From NCBI RefSeq assembly GCF_000821305.1, contig NZ_CCXK01000017.1, positions 1,056,159 through 1,120,158 of the forward strand: DNA of 64,000 nt, read 5' to 3'. Below the pieces are notes generated by a model, which saw only the letters and a program-made list of their open reading frames with translations, ran no database searches and was not told the origin of the DNA. This document shows positions 52,202 to 61,118 of this stretch, in pieces. Positions within the stretch are counted from its first letter, which is position 1, and each line of letters starts with the position of its first letter. The stretch is from Clostridium culturomicium. GTDB taxonomy: Bacteria; Bacillota; Clostridia; Clostridiales; Clostridiaceae. The position numbers were made by a program, and so were the translations under genes.

Positions 52202-53641
52202 TTAAACTAAAAACCTAAAAGGACTCATAGTTAAACCGAGGAACCACCACAAAAAACGCTTTACCGGATTAGCTTTGTTAACTTCAATATGATCTGGTGT
52301 TTCATATATGTTTTCATTAATAACTTTTCGGCTGTCTTTTTTCATACGCTCCATGTTCTCTTTTAGTTCCTTTGTTAATTCATAAGAATTAATAACTACC
52401 ATTAATTCTGTGCTAACATAAGTACTTCTCATATCAAAGTTGAAAGAACCAATTATAGAAATATCATCATCCACCGCTACTGATTTACCATGAGTTGAAA
52501 CACCACTGTCATACTCATAGATTGAAGCTCCAGTATCAATTATTTTTTTCTTATTTCTGATATAATCACTAGAAGCAAAAAGATTATCTCCATTTTCTAC
52601 TGAGTTAATGACAAGCTTAAAATCTTTAATATTTTTACTTATCCCTCTTAAACTATTTAGCATATAATCATCTAAAACTGCATAAGGTGAATATATTCTA
52701 ACAGTGTCTTCAGCATTATTCATCAGCTCCACTAATGAATAAAATACCCATGGTTCCTTGCCATAAATGTGGGTTGGATTTGATAAAATAGATACCTTGT
52801 TAGTAACTAAAGTATTGTCTTCATAATTATACTCACCAAATAATTCTTGCCATTGCCTTTGCAATTCAGCATATCGATCTATCAAAAACTCCCTTTCCTT
52901 TTTCACTTTAGGTTTATCAGAAACTGTTTCACCATTATGAAACAATTCATTCTCTTTTAGATTCCACACCTCATCAATATAAGCTTCAAGTTCTGTAATA
53001 GAACTTTCCTTTGACTTTTCTGTTCCATGTGCACTGTTATATATAAGTACCTCTCTATCTATATTTGTTGCTTTAGCTTCATAGCCTCCAATAAAAGAAT
53101 CATGTGCATTTCTTCCTCCTAAAATATATCCTAAGTCATCAACTAAAATATATTTATCATGCATTCTACCTTGTGTTTTCCATGGTTGTAAGATTTTTAA
53201 CGGATTATATAACTTGATTTCAACATTAGGATGACTTGATAAAGCATAAAAGATATTCCTTCCTTCCATTCTAATCAAGCTATTGATACCATCAATTAAG
53301 ATTTGGATTTTCACTCCTTCTTCAGCCTTTGCAAGAAGCACAGCCAATGTATCCCTGGTACTTTCACCATCACGCAAGTCATAGGAAGCAAACACAATTT
53401 TTTCCTTTGCTTTATCCAATAGTCTTAATCTTTCACTTAAAGCTTCTGCATTAGTTTCAATAATTTTAGCTCTATCAACTGAGATATCATCTCCATAAAA
53501 CTCATTAACATCAAACTGATTTTTAAATTTCTCACTTACATCCTTTTGTAGTACAAAAGGCGCAATCGCACCAGCTATCATATATATGATCACACATAAA
53601 ATAATGATAATAGTTTTCTTCTTTTTACACCGGCCTTTCAT
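52202..53641 (-). CDS. membrane-anchored phospholipase D superfamily protein
   Basis: A 479-residue protein with a basic N-terminus and a transmembrane segment (about 8-28), then two HKD motifs: RMHDKYILVDD (about 156-166) and STHGKSVAVDD (about 378-388), each H-x-K-x4-D, each followed by a G-rich segment (GYILGGRNAHD, IIGSFNFDMRS). This is the phosphatidylserine/cardiolipin synthase-like PLD architecture, though it lacks the two N-terminal helices of usual Cls. It probably acts on phospholipids outside or at the membrane; a nuclease role is less likely. Start ATG behind GGGGGAC. Confidence 0.85.
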   Translation of the reverse strand: MKGRCKKKKTIIIILCVIIYMIAGAIAPFVLQKDVSEKFKNQFDVNEFYGDDISVDRAKIIETNAEALSERLRLLDKAKEKIVFASYDLRDGESTRDTLAVLLAKAEEGVKIQILIDGINSLIRMEGRNIFYALSSHPNVEIKLYNPLKILQPWKTQGRMHDKYILVDDLGYILGGRNAHDSFIGGYEAKATNIDREVLIYNSAHGTEKSKESSITELEAYIDEVWNLKENELFHNGETVSDKPKVKKEREFLIDRYAELQRQWQELFGEYNYEDNTLVTNKVSILSNPTHIYGKEPWVFYSLVELMNNAEDTVRIYSPYAVLDDYMLNSLRGISKNIKDFKLVINSVENGDNLFASSDYIRNKKKIIDTGASIYEYDSGVSTHGKSVAVDDDISIIGSFNFDMRSTYVSTELMVVINSYELTKELKENMERMKKDSRKVINENIYETPDHIEVNKANPVKRFLWWFLGLTMSPFRFLV

Positions 53642-53804
53642 ATCCTTAGTCCCCCTTACTCCCAGTCAAAAATATAAAATATTCATCCCTTTACATATAT
53701 ATTCTTTATTCAGGTATGGTATATCTTTGTCAACCAAGTATATCAGGAAATACATTCTGTGCTGTGAACCTGATATTAATATTCTTTAAAAGCTTTTATA
53801 AATA

Positions 53805-53846
53805 AAAATAGATGCAGAATACTCGAAATATTCCGCATCCATTTTT
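53805..53846 (-). terminator. terminator of the bcd-etfB-etfA operon
   Basis: On the minus strand ATGGATGCGGAATA pairs with TATTCTGCATCTAT (one G-T), preceded by AAAA and followed by TTTTATTT. It lies 48 nt after the etfA stop. Confidence 0.85.
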
Positions 53847-53893
53847 ATTTATTCAGTTTTTACTTTCACAACTTTAAAGTTTCAAACTAAAAA

Positions 53894-54901
53894 TTAATTA
53901 TTCATTTCCTTGAATTGAGCGATAAGCTCTGGAACTACCTTAGTTACATCTCCAACTAAAGCAACATCTGCAACTTTCATAATTGGACAATCAGCATCTT
54001 TGTTGATTGCAATGATGAAGTTTGACTCTTGCATTCCAGCTAAGTGTTGTATTGCTCCGGAGATTCCGCAAGCAATGTATATGTTCGGTCTTACTGTTTT
54101 ACCAGTTTGTCCAACTTGAACTGCCTTCTCAACCCAGCCGTTATCTACAGCTGCTCTTGAACCTGCAACAGTTCCACCCATAACTCCTGCTAACTCATCT
54201 AAAAGTGCAAAGTTTTCTTTATTAGCCATTCCTCTTCCACCAGATACAAGTACCTTAGCTTCAGTGATATCTATCATTTCTTTTAAAGATTTAACAACTT
54301 CTATAGTTTCAGTTCTGATATCAGAAGCAGAAAGCTCTACTTTGAACTCTTCAACTGTGAAAGTTCTATTTGTATCTTTTGCTAATTTTTCGAAAACTCC
54401 TGGTCTTACTGTTGACATTTGTGGTCTATGATCTCCACAAACGATTGTAGCCATTAAGTTTCCACCGAAAGCTGGTCTTGTCATTAAAAGATTGTTGTTT
54501 TCTGGATCGATATCTAAAGAAGTACAGTCAGCCGTAAGTCCTGTAGAAAGTCTTCCAGAAACTCTTGGTCCTAAGTCTCTTCCAATAAAGCTAGCTCCTA
54601 TGAAAATTATTTCTGGTTTCTTTATATTTACAACATCAGCTATAACTTTTGCATAACCATCAGTTGTATAGTGAGTTAAAAACTCATGGTCACATACAAG
54701 TACTTCATCAGCACCATAAGCTCCTAATTCATTTGTCATTGCTTCTATATTTTTATGTCCAAGAAGAAGAGCTGTAAGCTTAACTCCAAGCTTATCTGCT
54801 ATTTCTCTTCCTTTTCCTAATAATTCTAATGCTACCTTTTGTAATTCTCCATCTCTTTGCTCTGCAAAGACCCAAACACCTTTATAATCAGTTATATTCA
54901 T
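53894..54901 (-). CDS. etfA: electron transfer flavoprotein alpha subunit
   Basis: A 335-residue ETF alpha subunit. The N-terminal domain (about 1-190) is followed by the C-terminal FAD-binding domain with SGGRGMANKENF (about 222), GSRAAVDNGW (about 248) and the signature GQTGKTVRPNIYIACGISG (about 265-283). It pairs with EtfB (24 bp upstream) to carry or bifurcate electrons for the acyl-CoA dehydrogenase. GGGGAGG precedes the ATG. Confidence 0.95.
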   Translation of the reverse strand: MNITDYKGVWVFAEQRDGELQKVALELLGKGREIADKLGVKLTALLLGHKNIEAMTNELGAYGADEVLVCDHEFLTHYTTDGYAKVIADVVNIKKPEIIFIGASFIGRDLGPRVSGRLSTGLTADCTSLDIDPENNNLLMTRPAFGGNLMATIVCGDHRPQMSTVRPGVFEKLAKDTNRTFTVEEFKVELSASDIRTETIEVVKSLKEMIDITEAKVLVSGGRGMANKENFALLDELAGVMGGTVAGSRAAVDNGWVEKAVQVGQTGKTVRPNIYIACGISGAIQHLAGMQESNFIIAINKDADCPIMKVADVALVGDVTKVVPELIAQFKEMNN

Positions 54902-54923
54902 GATAATATCCTCCCCAACTCTC

Positions 54924-55709
54924 TTAGATTAAGTGCTTCTCTTTTAATTTTGCAAGTGCAACTGAAGCTGCCTCTTTTGGTGAAACGTTAAAGATTTCTC
55001 CTTGACCCTTTGCTTCTTTTGTCATAGACTTCTTAACCTTTGTAGGTGATCCTTTTAAACCTAATTTGTTAAGATCTACTTCCATATCAGCTACAGTCCA
55101 AACTTTAACTTCCTTCTCTTTAGCCATTGAGAATATGTTTCTGATATTCATGTATCTTGGTACGTTTAAAGTCTCTATTGCAGTTAAAAGAACTGGAGTG
55201 TTGACTCTTATGTTCTCATATCCATCTTCCCAAGCTCTTCTAACATTAAGAACACCTGGTTTCTCTTCAGATACTGCTTCTACATATGTGATTTGTGGCA
55301 TTCCAAGGTGTTCAGCAATTTCTGGTCCTACTTGTGCAGTATCTCCATCAATAGCTTGTCTACCTGCGAATATTATGTCATAATCTAAGCCTTTTATAGC
55401 TGAAGCTAGCGCATAAGAAGTTGCAAGTGTATCTGCTCCTGCAAAGGCTCTGTCTGTAATAAGGATAGCTTCATCAGCACCCATAGCAAGCCCTTCTTCT
55501 AATGCAACCTTAGCTTGTGGAGGTCCCATTGTTATTAATGTTACTGTTCCACCGTAAGTATCTTTAAGAGCTAAAGCTCCCTCTATAGCATTTTTATCAT
55601 CTGGATTTATGATTGAAGGAACACCATCTCTTATAAGAGTTCCTGTCTTTGGATCTATTCTAACTTCATTTGTATCTGGTACTTGTTTAACACAAACAAC
55701 TATTTTCAT
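54924..55709 (-). CDS. etfB: electron transfer flavoprotein beta subunit
   Basis: A 261-residue ETF beta subunit. The nucleotide-binding core is seen in VCVKQVPDTNEVRID, IINPDDKNAIEGAL, TLITMGPPQA and ALAMGADEAILI; the ETF-beta signature lies near residues 155-180 (VRRAWEDGYENIRVNTPVL). It is encoded between bcd and etfA with short gaps. The clostridial arrangement is that of ETFs that bifurcate electrons between ferredoxin and the crotonyl-CoA/butyryl-CoA couple, although single-flavin behaviour cannot be excluded from sequence. Confidence 0.95.
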   Translation of the reverse strand: MKIVVCVKQVPDTNEVRIDPKTGTLIRDGVPSIINPDDKNAIEGALALKDTYGGTVTLITMGPPQAKVALEEGLAMGADEAILITDRAFAGADTLATSYALASAIKGLDYDIIFAGRQAIDGDTAQVGPEIAEHLGMPQITYVEAVSEEKPGVLNVRRAWEDGYENIRVNTPVLLTAIETLNVPRYMNIRNIFSMAKEKEVKVWTVADMEVDLNKLGLKGSPTKVKKSMTKEAKGQGEIFNVSPKEAASVALAKLKEKHLI

Positions 55710-55722
55710 CTTTCCTTACCTC

Positions 55723-56862
55723 CTACTTTAATAAGCTTCCTGCGATAACCATTCTTTGAACTTGAGAAGTTCCTTCATAGATTTCAGTTATCTTAGCATC
55801 TCTCATCATTCTTTCTACTGGATATTCTTTAGTGTATCCATATCCACCAAATAATTGAACTGCCTTAGTTGTAACATCCATTGCAACTTCTGAAGCGAAT
55901 AATTTTGCTCTTGCAGCTTCAACTGTGTAAGGTTTTCCTGCATCCTTTAAGTAAGCAGCTTTATAAACTAGGTTTCTAGCTGCTTCGATTTGAGTGTCCA
56001 TGTCAGCAACCATCCATTGTAATCCTTGGAATGCAGATAATGATCTATTAAATTGTTTTCTTTCTTTCATGTAAGCAACAGCTTCGTCTAAAGCTCCTTG
56101 AGCTATTCCTAATGCTTGAGCAGCTATTCCAATTCTTCCTCCATCAAGAGTTTTCATTGCAATACCAAAGCCTTTTCCTTCTTTTCCAAGCATATTCTCT
56201 TTTGGAACTACACAGTTTTCAAATACAAGCTCTGTAGTAGAAGATGCTCTTATTCCAAGCTTTTCTTCAACTTTTCCTATTGAGAATCCAGGGAAGCCTT
56301 TTTCAACGATGAATGCAGAGATTCCTCTAGTTCCTTTTGATTTATCAGTCATTGCGAATACTACGAAAATATCAGCAACTCCACCATTTGTTATGAATAT
56401 TTTAGATCCGTTTAGGATGTAGTTATCTCCATCTAGAACTGCTGTAGTTTGTTGTCCTGCAGCATCTGTTCCTGCGTTTGGTTCTGTAAGACCAAAAGCA
56501 CCTAGTTTTTCACCTTTTGCAAGTGGTACTAAGTATTTTTCCTTTTGCTCCTGTGTACCAAATTGGTATATTGGAGCTGCACATAATGAAGTATGTGCTG
56601 AAACTATAACTCCAGTAGTTCCGCAAACCTTAGAAAGTTCTTCTACTGTCATTACATAAGAAACGTTGTTTCCACCTGCTCCACCAAATTCAGTTGGGAA
56701 TGGAATCCCTAGCATATTATATCTAGCCATTTTTTCAACGTTTTCCATTGGAAATCTTTCAGTTACATCTATTTCAGCTGCAATTGGTTTTACTTCGTTA
56801 ATGGCAAATTCTCTAACCATTTGTTTTACAAGTTCTTGTTCCTTTGTGAATGAAAAATTCAT
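55723..56862 (-). CDS. bcd: short-chain acyl-CoA dehydrogenase, butyryl-CoA dehydrogenase type
   Basis: A 379-residue acyl-CoA dehydrogenase, the exact length usual for clostridial Bcd. The N-terminal FAD blocks GAFGLTEPNAGTDA (about 125-138) and ITNGG (about 162), and the catalytic glutamate in EIYEGTSQVQR (E at about 363) are intact. With EtfAB it reduces an enoyl-CoA such as crotonyl-CoA. The start is the ATG at 56862 behind GGAGGT, rather than an ATG five codons upstream. There is no crt, hbd or thl nearby, unlike the classical bcs operon, so a more specialised enoyl-CoA substrate is possible. Confidence 0.93.
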   Translation of the reverse strand: MNFSFTKEQELVKQMVREFAINEVKPIAAEIDVTERFPMENVEKMARYNMLGIPFPTEFGGAGGNNVSYVMTVEELSKVCGTTGVIVSAHTSLCAAPIYQFGTQEQKEKYLVPLAKGEKLGAFGLTEPNAGTDAAGQQTTAVLDGDNYILNGSKIFITNGGVADIFVVFAMTDKSKGTRGISAFIVEKGFPGFSIGKVEEKLGIRASSTTELVFENCVVPKENMLGKEGKGFGIAMKTLDGGRIGIAAQALGIAQGALDEAVAYMKERKQFNRSLSAFQGLQWMVADMDTQIEAARNLVYKAAYLKDAGKPYTVEAARAKLFASEVAMDVTTKAVQLFGGYGYTKEYPVERMMRDAKITEIYEGTSQVQRMVIAGSLLK

Positions 56863-57620
56863 TACAATAACCTCCATTTTTTCTAATAAATTTTAATTGT
56901 TTGTTAATTATTTATCTTTTAAGTTTAAAAATAATGGTGTTTATTGGCTTTTATTTAACTGACTCATTTCAGATATTAAAAGCTCATTGATTTGTAAAGG
57001 TTTAAAGCACAATTCATACCAATCTAATCATTAATTAAAAAATTAAAAAGTTTTCTTTAAAATTTTTCATAAATTAAATTAGTTCCCCAGCGAACTATGT
57101 TTAAATATTACATAGGAATTTATCGCTAAATCCCTTTTGGAGTATATGAACATATCCACACTTTCGTAATGATAAAATTTTAACTATCCCATTTCAAAGG
57201 AAAGCTTATACACTTAAATCATATAAGCTGTTGTTAATATATTTTCAATTAAATCATTTAAGAAAGCTTCAATTATAGAATGCTTGTCCATAAAATACTG
57301 TTACATAATTATATTTAATCATATAACAAAATATTTTTAATAACCACAAACAATTTGTTACTAGTAAAATTATTACTAGTACCTCTCTCCTTTTACATCA
57401 TATGATATTTTTCTTGATTTTTCAATAGTTTTTTAATTTTTTATATAATTTAATTTTTCTGAATGTAATCCTATACACTTCAACGTGGAGAAACCATTGC
57501 AAATACTTACTTTTCCATTAATTGCTCATTAATTTATATTTTACTTTAATATACAAATCGCGTAGTTTGCCAATCTTCGTCATCCTATATATATTACTTA
57601 AATTTTCATACACATGAAAA
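56863..57620. other. long AT-rich region upstream of bcd
   Basis: Some 760 bp with no convincing gene. Elements seen: TTGTTAATATATTTTCAA at 57231-57248, close to a Rex box (TTGTTAA-N4-TTAACAA, five of seven positions in the right arm); an inverted repeat TACTAGTAA/TTACTAGTA at about 57359-57381; and AT-rich stretches that could hold promoters for bcd. The leader may be long or regulatory. No riboswitch was recognised. Confidence 0.4.
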
Positions 57621-57654
57621 TTTAATGACATATCAAAATTGATATGTCATTAAA
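57621..57654 (-). terminator. perfect palindrome terminator after the 171-residue membrane protein gene
   Basis: TTTAATGACATATCAA is followed directly by its complement TTGATATGTCATTAAA, a perfect palindrome of 34 bp with AA/TT at the centre. It starts two bases beyond the stop codon on the minus strand. Confidence 0.7.
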
Positions 57655-57655
57655 T

Positions 57656-58171
57656 TTATTTATACCTTCTTCTATACTGTACAAGACCTGGACCTAGATA
57701 AACTAAAGCAGTAACCATTAAAGTGAATAACAACCAAATAACTAAAACTTCAAATGATATTGTAACTACATAATATGATATTAAACCTATGAGTCCCATC
57801 TGCCCTAGAATTAACATTATATAAAGGGTCTTGTCTATTAAGTCCTTTTCCTTATTATACTTGTCATAAGTACTTTTTATTAAATCAACTAAACACAGTA
57901 CAGAAAGTAAATACATGATTAATGGTACTGCACCTTTAGAAACTAAATCCACCATATGTTTAAAGGTTGGAATTCGTTCTGTTCTTATTTCAGGTTCCTT
58001 ATTTAAATTTTCTCCACCAAAAGCTCCAACGGCTACTGATTGTTCTGTAATATTGCTTTCATAACTCATGTCATAACTATTTTCCCATAAAGGTTTACTT
58101 AAATCTCTTGCCATAAAAACTGCAATAATTATTATACATGTCATAACTCCACATTTTATCTTAAACCACAT
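57656..58171 (-). CDS. small polytopic membrane protein, unknown
   Basis: A 171-residue protein with an N-terminal hydrophobic segment (VMTCIIIIAVFMA), an exported polar stretch (about 28-66) and three further transmembrane helices (AVPLIMYLLSVLCLVDLI, LYIMLILGQMGLIGLISYYVV, LVIWLLFTLMVTALVYLG). It ends in RRRYK. No family recognised. The ATG at 58171 is better spaced from AGGGGGAT than the ATG at 58180. Confidence 0.65.
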   Translation of the reverse strand: MWFKIKCGVMTCIIIIAVFMARDLSKPLWENSYDMSYESNITEQSVAVGAFGGENLNKEPEIRTERIPTFKHMVDLVSKGAVPLIMYLLSVLCLVDLIKSTYDKYNKEKDLIDKTLYIMLILGQMGLIGLISYYVVTISFEVLVIWLLFTLMVTALVYLGPGLVQYRRRYK

Positions 58172-58354
58172 ATGTATCATCCCCCTGATTTCACAAACTA
58201 CTATCTATATATGTACATTTCTTAGAATTTAGTACATTTTTAATTTTTCTTACTGGATTTGGTGATGTACAAATTTAATATAAAACTGAAAGATAAAATC
58301 AAATAAAAAATAAACTAACAACTTAATATTAGCCCGTTATTTTCAAAGCAGCCT

Positions 58355-58798
58355 TTATGGCAGATCTGGTATGACCTTGTATTTTACAAGTCGTTTCAAT
58401 GCATCAAAGAATTCTTCTCCATAGGGCTCTGGATACTTTGTTCCTTTAAAGCTAAAACAATCTTTTTCAGTTTCTATTGTAATCTTCCATTTTCCTTCAC
58501 TTGATTCCACTTCATCATCCATATCTGAAGTTAAGGATGATAAATCATATCTATTAAAAAATACTCTTTGAATTTCCCAAGGATTTATTTTGTATTCAAA
58601 GATTTCCTTCTTAGGTAAATCATAATTATATCCATAACCATAGTCATATTCATCGCTATACTCAATATCCCTTTCAAAAGTTGTTATTATCACCCCATCC
58701 TTCCTTAGCTCAATACTTCCTTTTGCAAAATCTGTATAGTATCTTATTTCTCCAATTGTATACTCAATAACGAATCTATCAACTTCTATCTCTTCCAT
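58355..58798 (-). CDS. unknown acidic 147-residue protein
   Basis: An acidic soluble protein, no signal peptide or membrane segment, with a Tyr/Asp-rich stretch EYDYGYGYNYD (about 50-60) and otherwise alternating beta-rich sequence (FVIEYTIGEIRYYTDF, WKITIETEKDCFSFKG). It ends KYKVIPDLP. It does not match a family I recognise. GGGGGTG precedes the ATG. Lies between two other unknown small genes on the same strand. Confidence 0.65.
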   Translation of the reverse strand: MEEIEVDRFVIEYTIGEIRYYTDFAKGSIELRKDGVIITTFERDIEYSDEYDYGYGYNYDLPKKEIFEYKINPWEIQRVFFNRYDLSSLTSDMDDEVESSEGKWKITIETEKDCFSFKGTKYPEPYGEEFFDALKRLVKYKVIPDLP

Positions 58799-59017
58799 TA
58801 AAACACCCCCAACTAAATTACATCACTACCATTAACCATGGTTTTATCCTTAGTCGGAAACTTAGTCATAATAAAATATATTCTCAATTAACCTTTTTAA
58901 TTCATCATAACTTGTTGGAAAGCTTACTTTATTTAAAAGTAAAGAGTATGCTTTTCTAACGCATACTCCCTGTGCATAAACATTTAAATTTAAAGATGAT
59001 TTGTAGTATTCTACTTA

Positions 59018-59200
59018 CTATCCCCAAGTTTCATTACAATTGCTGCATAATTTATTACTGCTTAAATATTCTCTATTTCCACATCTAGCACAAGTACCGC
59101 AATTGTCATCCATATATGAAGCTAATTCTACTTCGCTATTATCTTCACTTTGAGGCATACTACTGTTACTTAGAGAATGACCATATAGATTATTAGCCAT
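59018..59200 (-). CDS. small zinc-ribbon protein
   Basis: A 60-residue protein with a polar N-terminal half (MANNLYGHSLSNSS...) and a C-terminal zinc ribbon, CGTCARCGNREY...CSNCNE, with five or six cysteines in CxxC pairs. AAGGAGGAATAA precedes the ATG. It is probably a small zinc-binding regulator or RNA/protein-binding protein; the function is not known. Confidence 0.7.
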   Translation of the reverse strand: MANNLYGHSLSNSSMPQSEDNSEVELASYMDDNCGTCARCGNREYLSSNKLCSNCNETWG

Positions 59201-59374
59201 ATTATTCCTCCTTCAATAAACCACTTATTTATCAAAAATAAGATTATTAACGTTATATTTACCAAAGGATTTTTTTTTATACATAAGATATTTTTAACAG
59301 AACTTTATTACATTTATTTCCTAGGAAATTTATCCACAAAATCTTAAATTCACCTAAACGAACTTTACATATCA

Positions 59375-60037
59375 CTATTTATTGAACTTAAAATATGACA
59401 TGTCCCAGAAATTCATTTCATGGATACTTGCATTCTTAAAAATTTCTACTAAAGCTTTCTGCCTCACTTCATCCATTTCCTGGCATAACTCATCTGCATA
59501 TGTAGCCCACTGAACACAGCATTCTTTATAAGATTCACTGCTATAATCCTTAATAAAATCCCAATACTTTGTTGACTTAACCTGGGGGTTTTCCTTAATT
59601 ATTTCTTCCGCAATAAAATTATAGCTAAACATACATGGCAATGTGGCCATTAATATTTCCGGTATTTCCTCCTTTAAAGCAATGCTAAGCATAAATTCTG
59701 CATAATCCTTATTTTCTTTTTTCATTTCTGTTCCTTCTATTGCCTCTTGTGTTATTCCCCAATTATTTAGGTATTTTATACGTGTTGCAGTCTCATCAGC
59801 ATTAACAAAACTTAAAATGCTATAGAAATTTTGAATTTCCTTTAAAGTCTTAGACTTGTACATTCCTAATGCGTATACTCTTGCAAAATCCATTAAATAT
59901 AAACTGTCTTGAATTATATAGTTTTTAAATCTCTCCTCTGACAGTTCTCCTGTGCTCAATTCTTTTATAAACGGATGTTTCATATACCCTTTCCATATGT
60001 ACATAGAATTACTTACTGCTTTCTTGATTAATGACAT
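59375..60037 (-). CDS. tenA: TenA/thiaminase II-family protein
   Basis: A 220-residue TenA-family enzyme (aminopyrimidine aminohydrolase), which salvages the pyrimidine moiety of degraded thiamin. The catalytic cysteine is in the KECCVQWATYADEL stretch (about 163-176), and the conserved YIIQDSLYLMDFARVYA block (about 41-57) and the active-site acidic residues near the C-terminus are intact. It overlaps the end of thiT by 29 bp, so both are under the TPP riboswitch at 60934-61013. GGGGGAAG precedes the ATG. Confidence 0.92.
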   Translation of the reverse strand: MSLIKKAVSNSMYIWKGYMKHPFIKELSTGELSEERFKNYIIQDSLYLMDFARVYALGMYKSKTLKEIQNFYSILSFVNADETATRIKYLNNWGITQEAIEGTEMKKENKDYAEFMLSIALKEEIPEILMATLPCMFSYNFIAEEIIKENPQVKSTKYWDFIKDYSSESYKECCVQWATYADELCQEMDEVRQKALVEIFKNASIHEMNFWDMSYFKFNK

Positions 60038-60635
60038 AACTTCTTCCCCCTATAACTTTTTTAATATTTTTTAGTGGCATAAAAGATAATAAGATTACCG
60101 CTATTATTCCCTCTACTCCATGACTGGAAATATTATATGTAATAGAATATGCCCAAGGCCCTAATCCTGGTGGCGCATACTGTCCAAAGAATATGGCTCC
60201 TGAAAAAATATGAAAAGTAACATTTATAATAATGACTCCTAATGAAGCAGCTATCACATTCATTTTCTTTTCACATCCAAGAACTCCTGCGAAACCTAAA
60301 ATTGATAAAGCAGGAATATGTTCAACAAATAACTGCATCGGATGAACTAACGCATAGCCTGGAACCACAATTATTGATAAAAGTGCTGAAATTAATCCAC
60401 TCAAGACCGCAAGCTCACAGTTATAAGTTAGTGCTAACAGCATTGGTGGTAAAACCCCTAACAAAGCAATTGAAGCTCCTGTTGGTAATGGAACTCTAAT
60501 AGTCCTTAACACCAGTGTCATTGCTGTTACAATTCCGATAATACACATACTCTTAGCATTTAACTTTATTTTTTTTATGGTTAAAACACATATAATTAAG
60601 TAAATAAAGGCTGCTCCATAAATTAAATAATTCAT
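60009..60635 (-). CDS. thiT: ThiT-like thiamin ECF transporter S component
   Basis: A 208-residue integral membrane protein with about six helices. The substrate-binding signature SAYSI-like block WAYSITYNISSHGVEG (about 166-181) and the preceding GQYAPPGLGPW fit the thiamin S components of group II ECF transporters. It would bind thiamin and use the shared EcfAA'T module located elsewhere. It follows the TPP riboswitch, which fixes the ligand. Ends 29 bp inside tenA. The 250-nt leader between riboswitch terminator and start includes dispersed repeats. Confidence 0.87.
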   Translation of the reverse strand: MNYLIYGAAFIYLIICVLTIKKIKLNAKSMCIIGIVTAMTLVLRTIRVPLPTGASIALLGVLPPMLLALTYNCELAVLSGLISALLSIIVVPGYALVHPMQLFVEHIPALSILGFAGVLGCEKKMNVIAASLGVIIINVTFHIFSGAIFFGQYAPPGLGPWAYSITYNISSHGVEGIIAVILLSFMPLKNIKKVIGGRSYVINQESSK

Positions 60636-60745
60636 TTTTTCCCTCCTTGTACAATGTTTGTTTTAGGATCCCCCCCTCTCATATTCATTCGAAGAAGTGC
60701 TCTTCTGAGTAAATTTGATTTTCTAAATCAAAGATGACACTGTGG

Positions 60746-60829
60746 AAGTTCTGCTGACCAAATCATAGATTTGGAGCATCACTTCTGGAGTATCACTTCT
60801 GGAACATCACTTCTGGAGTATCATTTTTA
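60746..60829 (-). repeat. dispersed intergenic repeat with 14-bp tandem expansion in the thiT leader
   Basis: On the minus strand AGAAGTGATGCTCCAAATC...GCAGAACTT (60746-60787) is a copy of the dispersed repeat. Its first part is expanded into tandem 14-bp units on the plus strand: GAGCATCACTTCTG, GAGTATCACTTCTG, GAACATCACTTCTG and a decayed GAGTATCATTTTTA (60774-60829). Further decayed units lie on either side (about 60700-60870). Confidence 0.7.
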
Positions 60830-60888
60830 GAAAACCACTTAAGTTCGTGAAGACAAAATCAGAGACTTGTATATTCGCTAAAAAGCAA

Positions 60889-60918
60889 ATGGGATGCACC
60901 AAACTAAGTGCATCCCAT
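60889..60918 (-). terminator. terminator of the TPP riboswitch expression platform
   Basis: On the minus strand ATGGGATGCAC pairs with GTGCATCCCAT around a short loop, preceded by a T-run and followed by TTGCTTTTTAG. It lies 15 nt after the TPP aptamer, where OFF-type TPP riboswitches have their terminator. Confidence 0.85.
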
Positions 60919-60933
60919 GAAAAAACATCGTTT

Positions 60934-61013
60934 ACTCCCTACGTTGGCATTATCCAAATCAGGTTATGGGTCGAAGTTTAACACTTCCTCTCAGCCTGTA
61001 CACAAGCTCCCCT
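60934..61013 (-). promoter_or_regulatory. TPP riboswitch (THI element)
   Basis: On the minus strand GGGGAGCTTGTGTACAGGCTGAGAGG, then ACCTGATTTGGATAATGCCAACGTAGGGAGT in short pieces: GGGGAGC, CTGAGAGG, GACCCATAACCTGAT, GGATAATGCCAACGTAGGGA. All conserved TPP-aptamer blocks are present, and it precedes thiT-tenA with a terminator between. High TPP should stop transcription. Confidence 0.96.
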
Positions 61014-61118
61014 TTTTTTATTCTTTCTTGAAACAATAACATATATTTATTTAAAAGTCAAATTTTATAATATATTTTAGTATTGCAATAAGAAGTTTTT
61101 AGATATTAATAATCCCCC

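Noticed and set aside
60774..60829. Short CRISPR-like tandem array in the thiT leader
   Set aside because: Units are directly abutting 14-mers without spacers and lack cas genes; they are a local tandem expansion.
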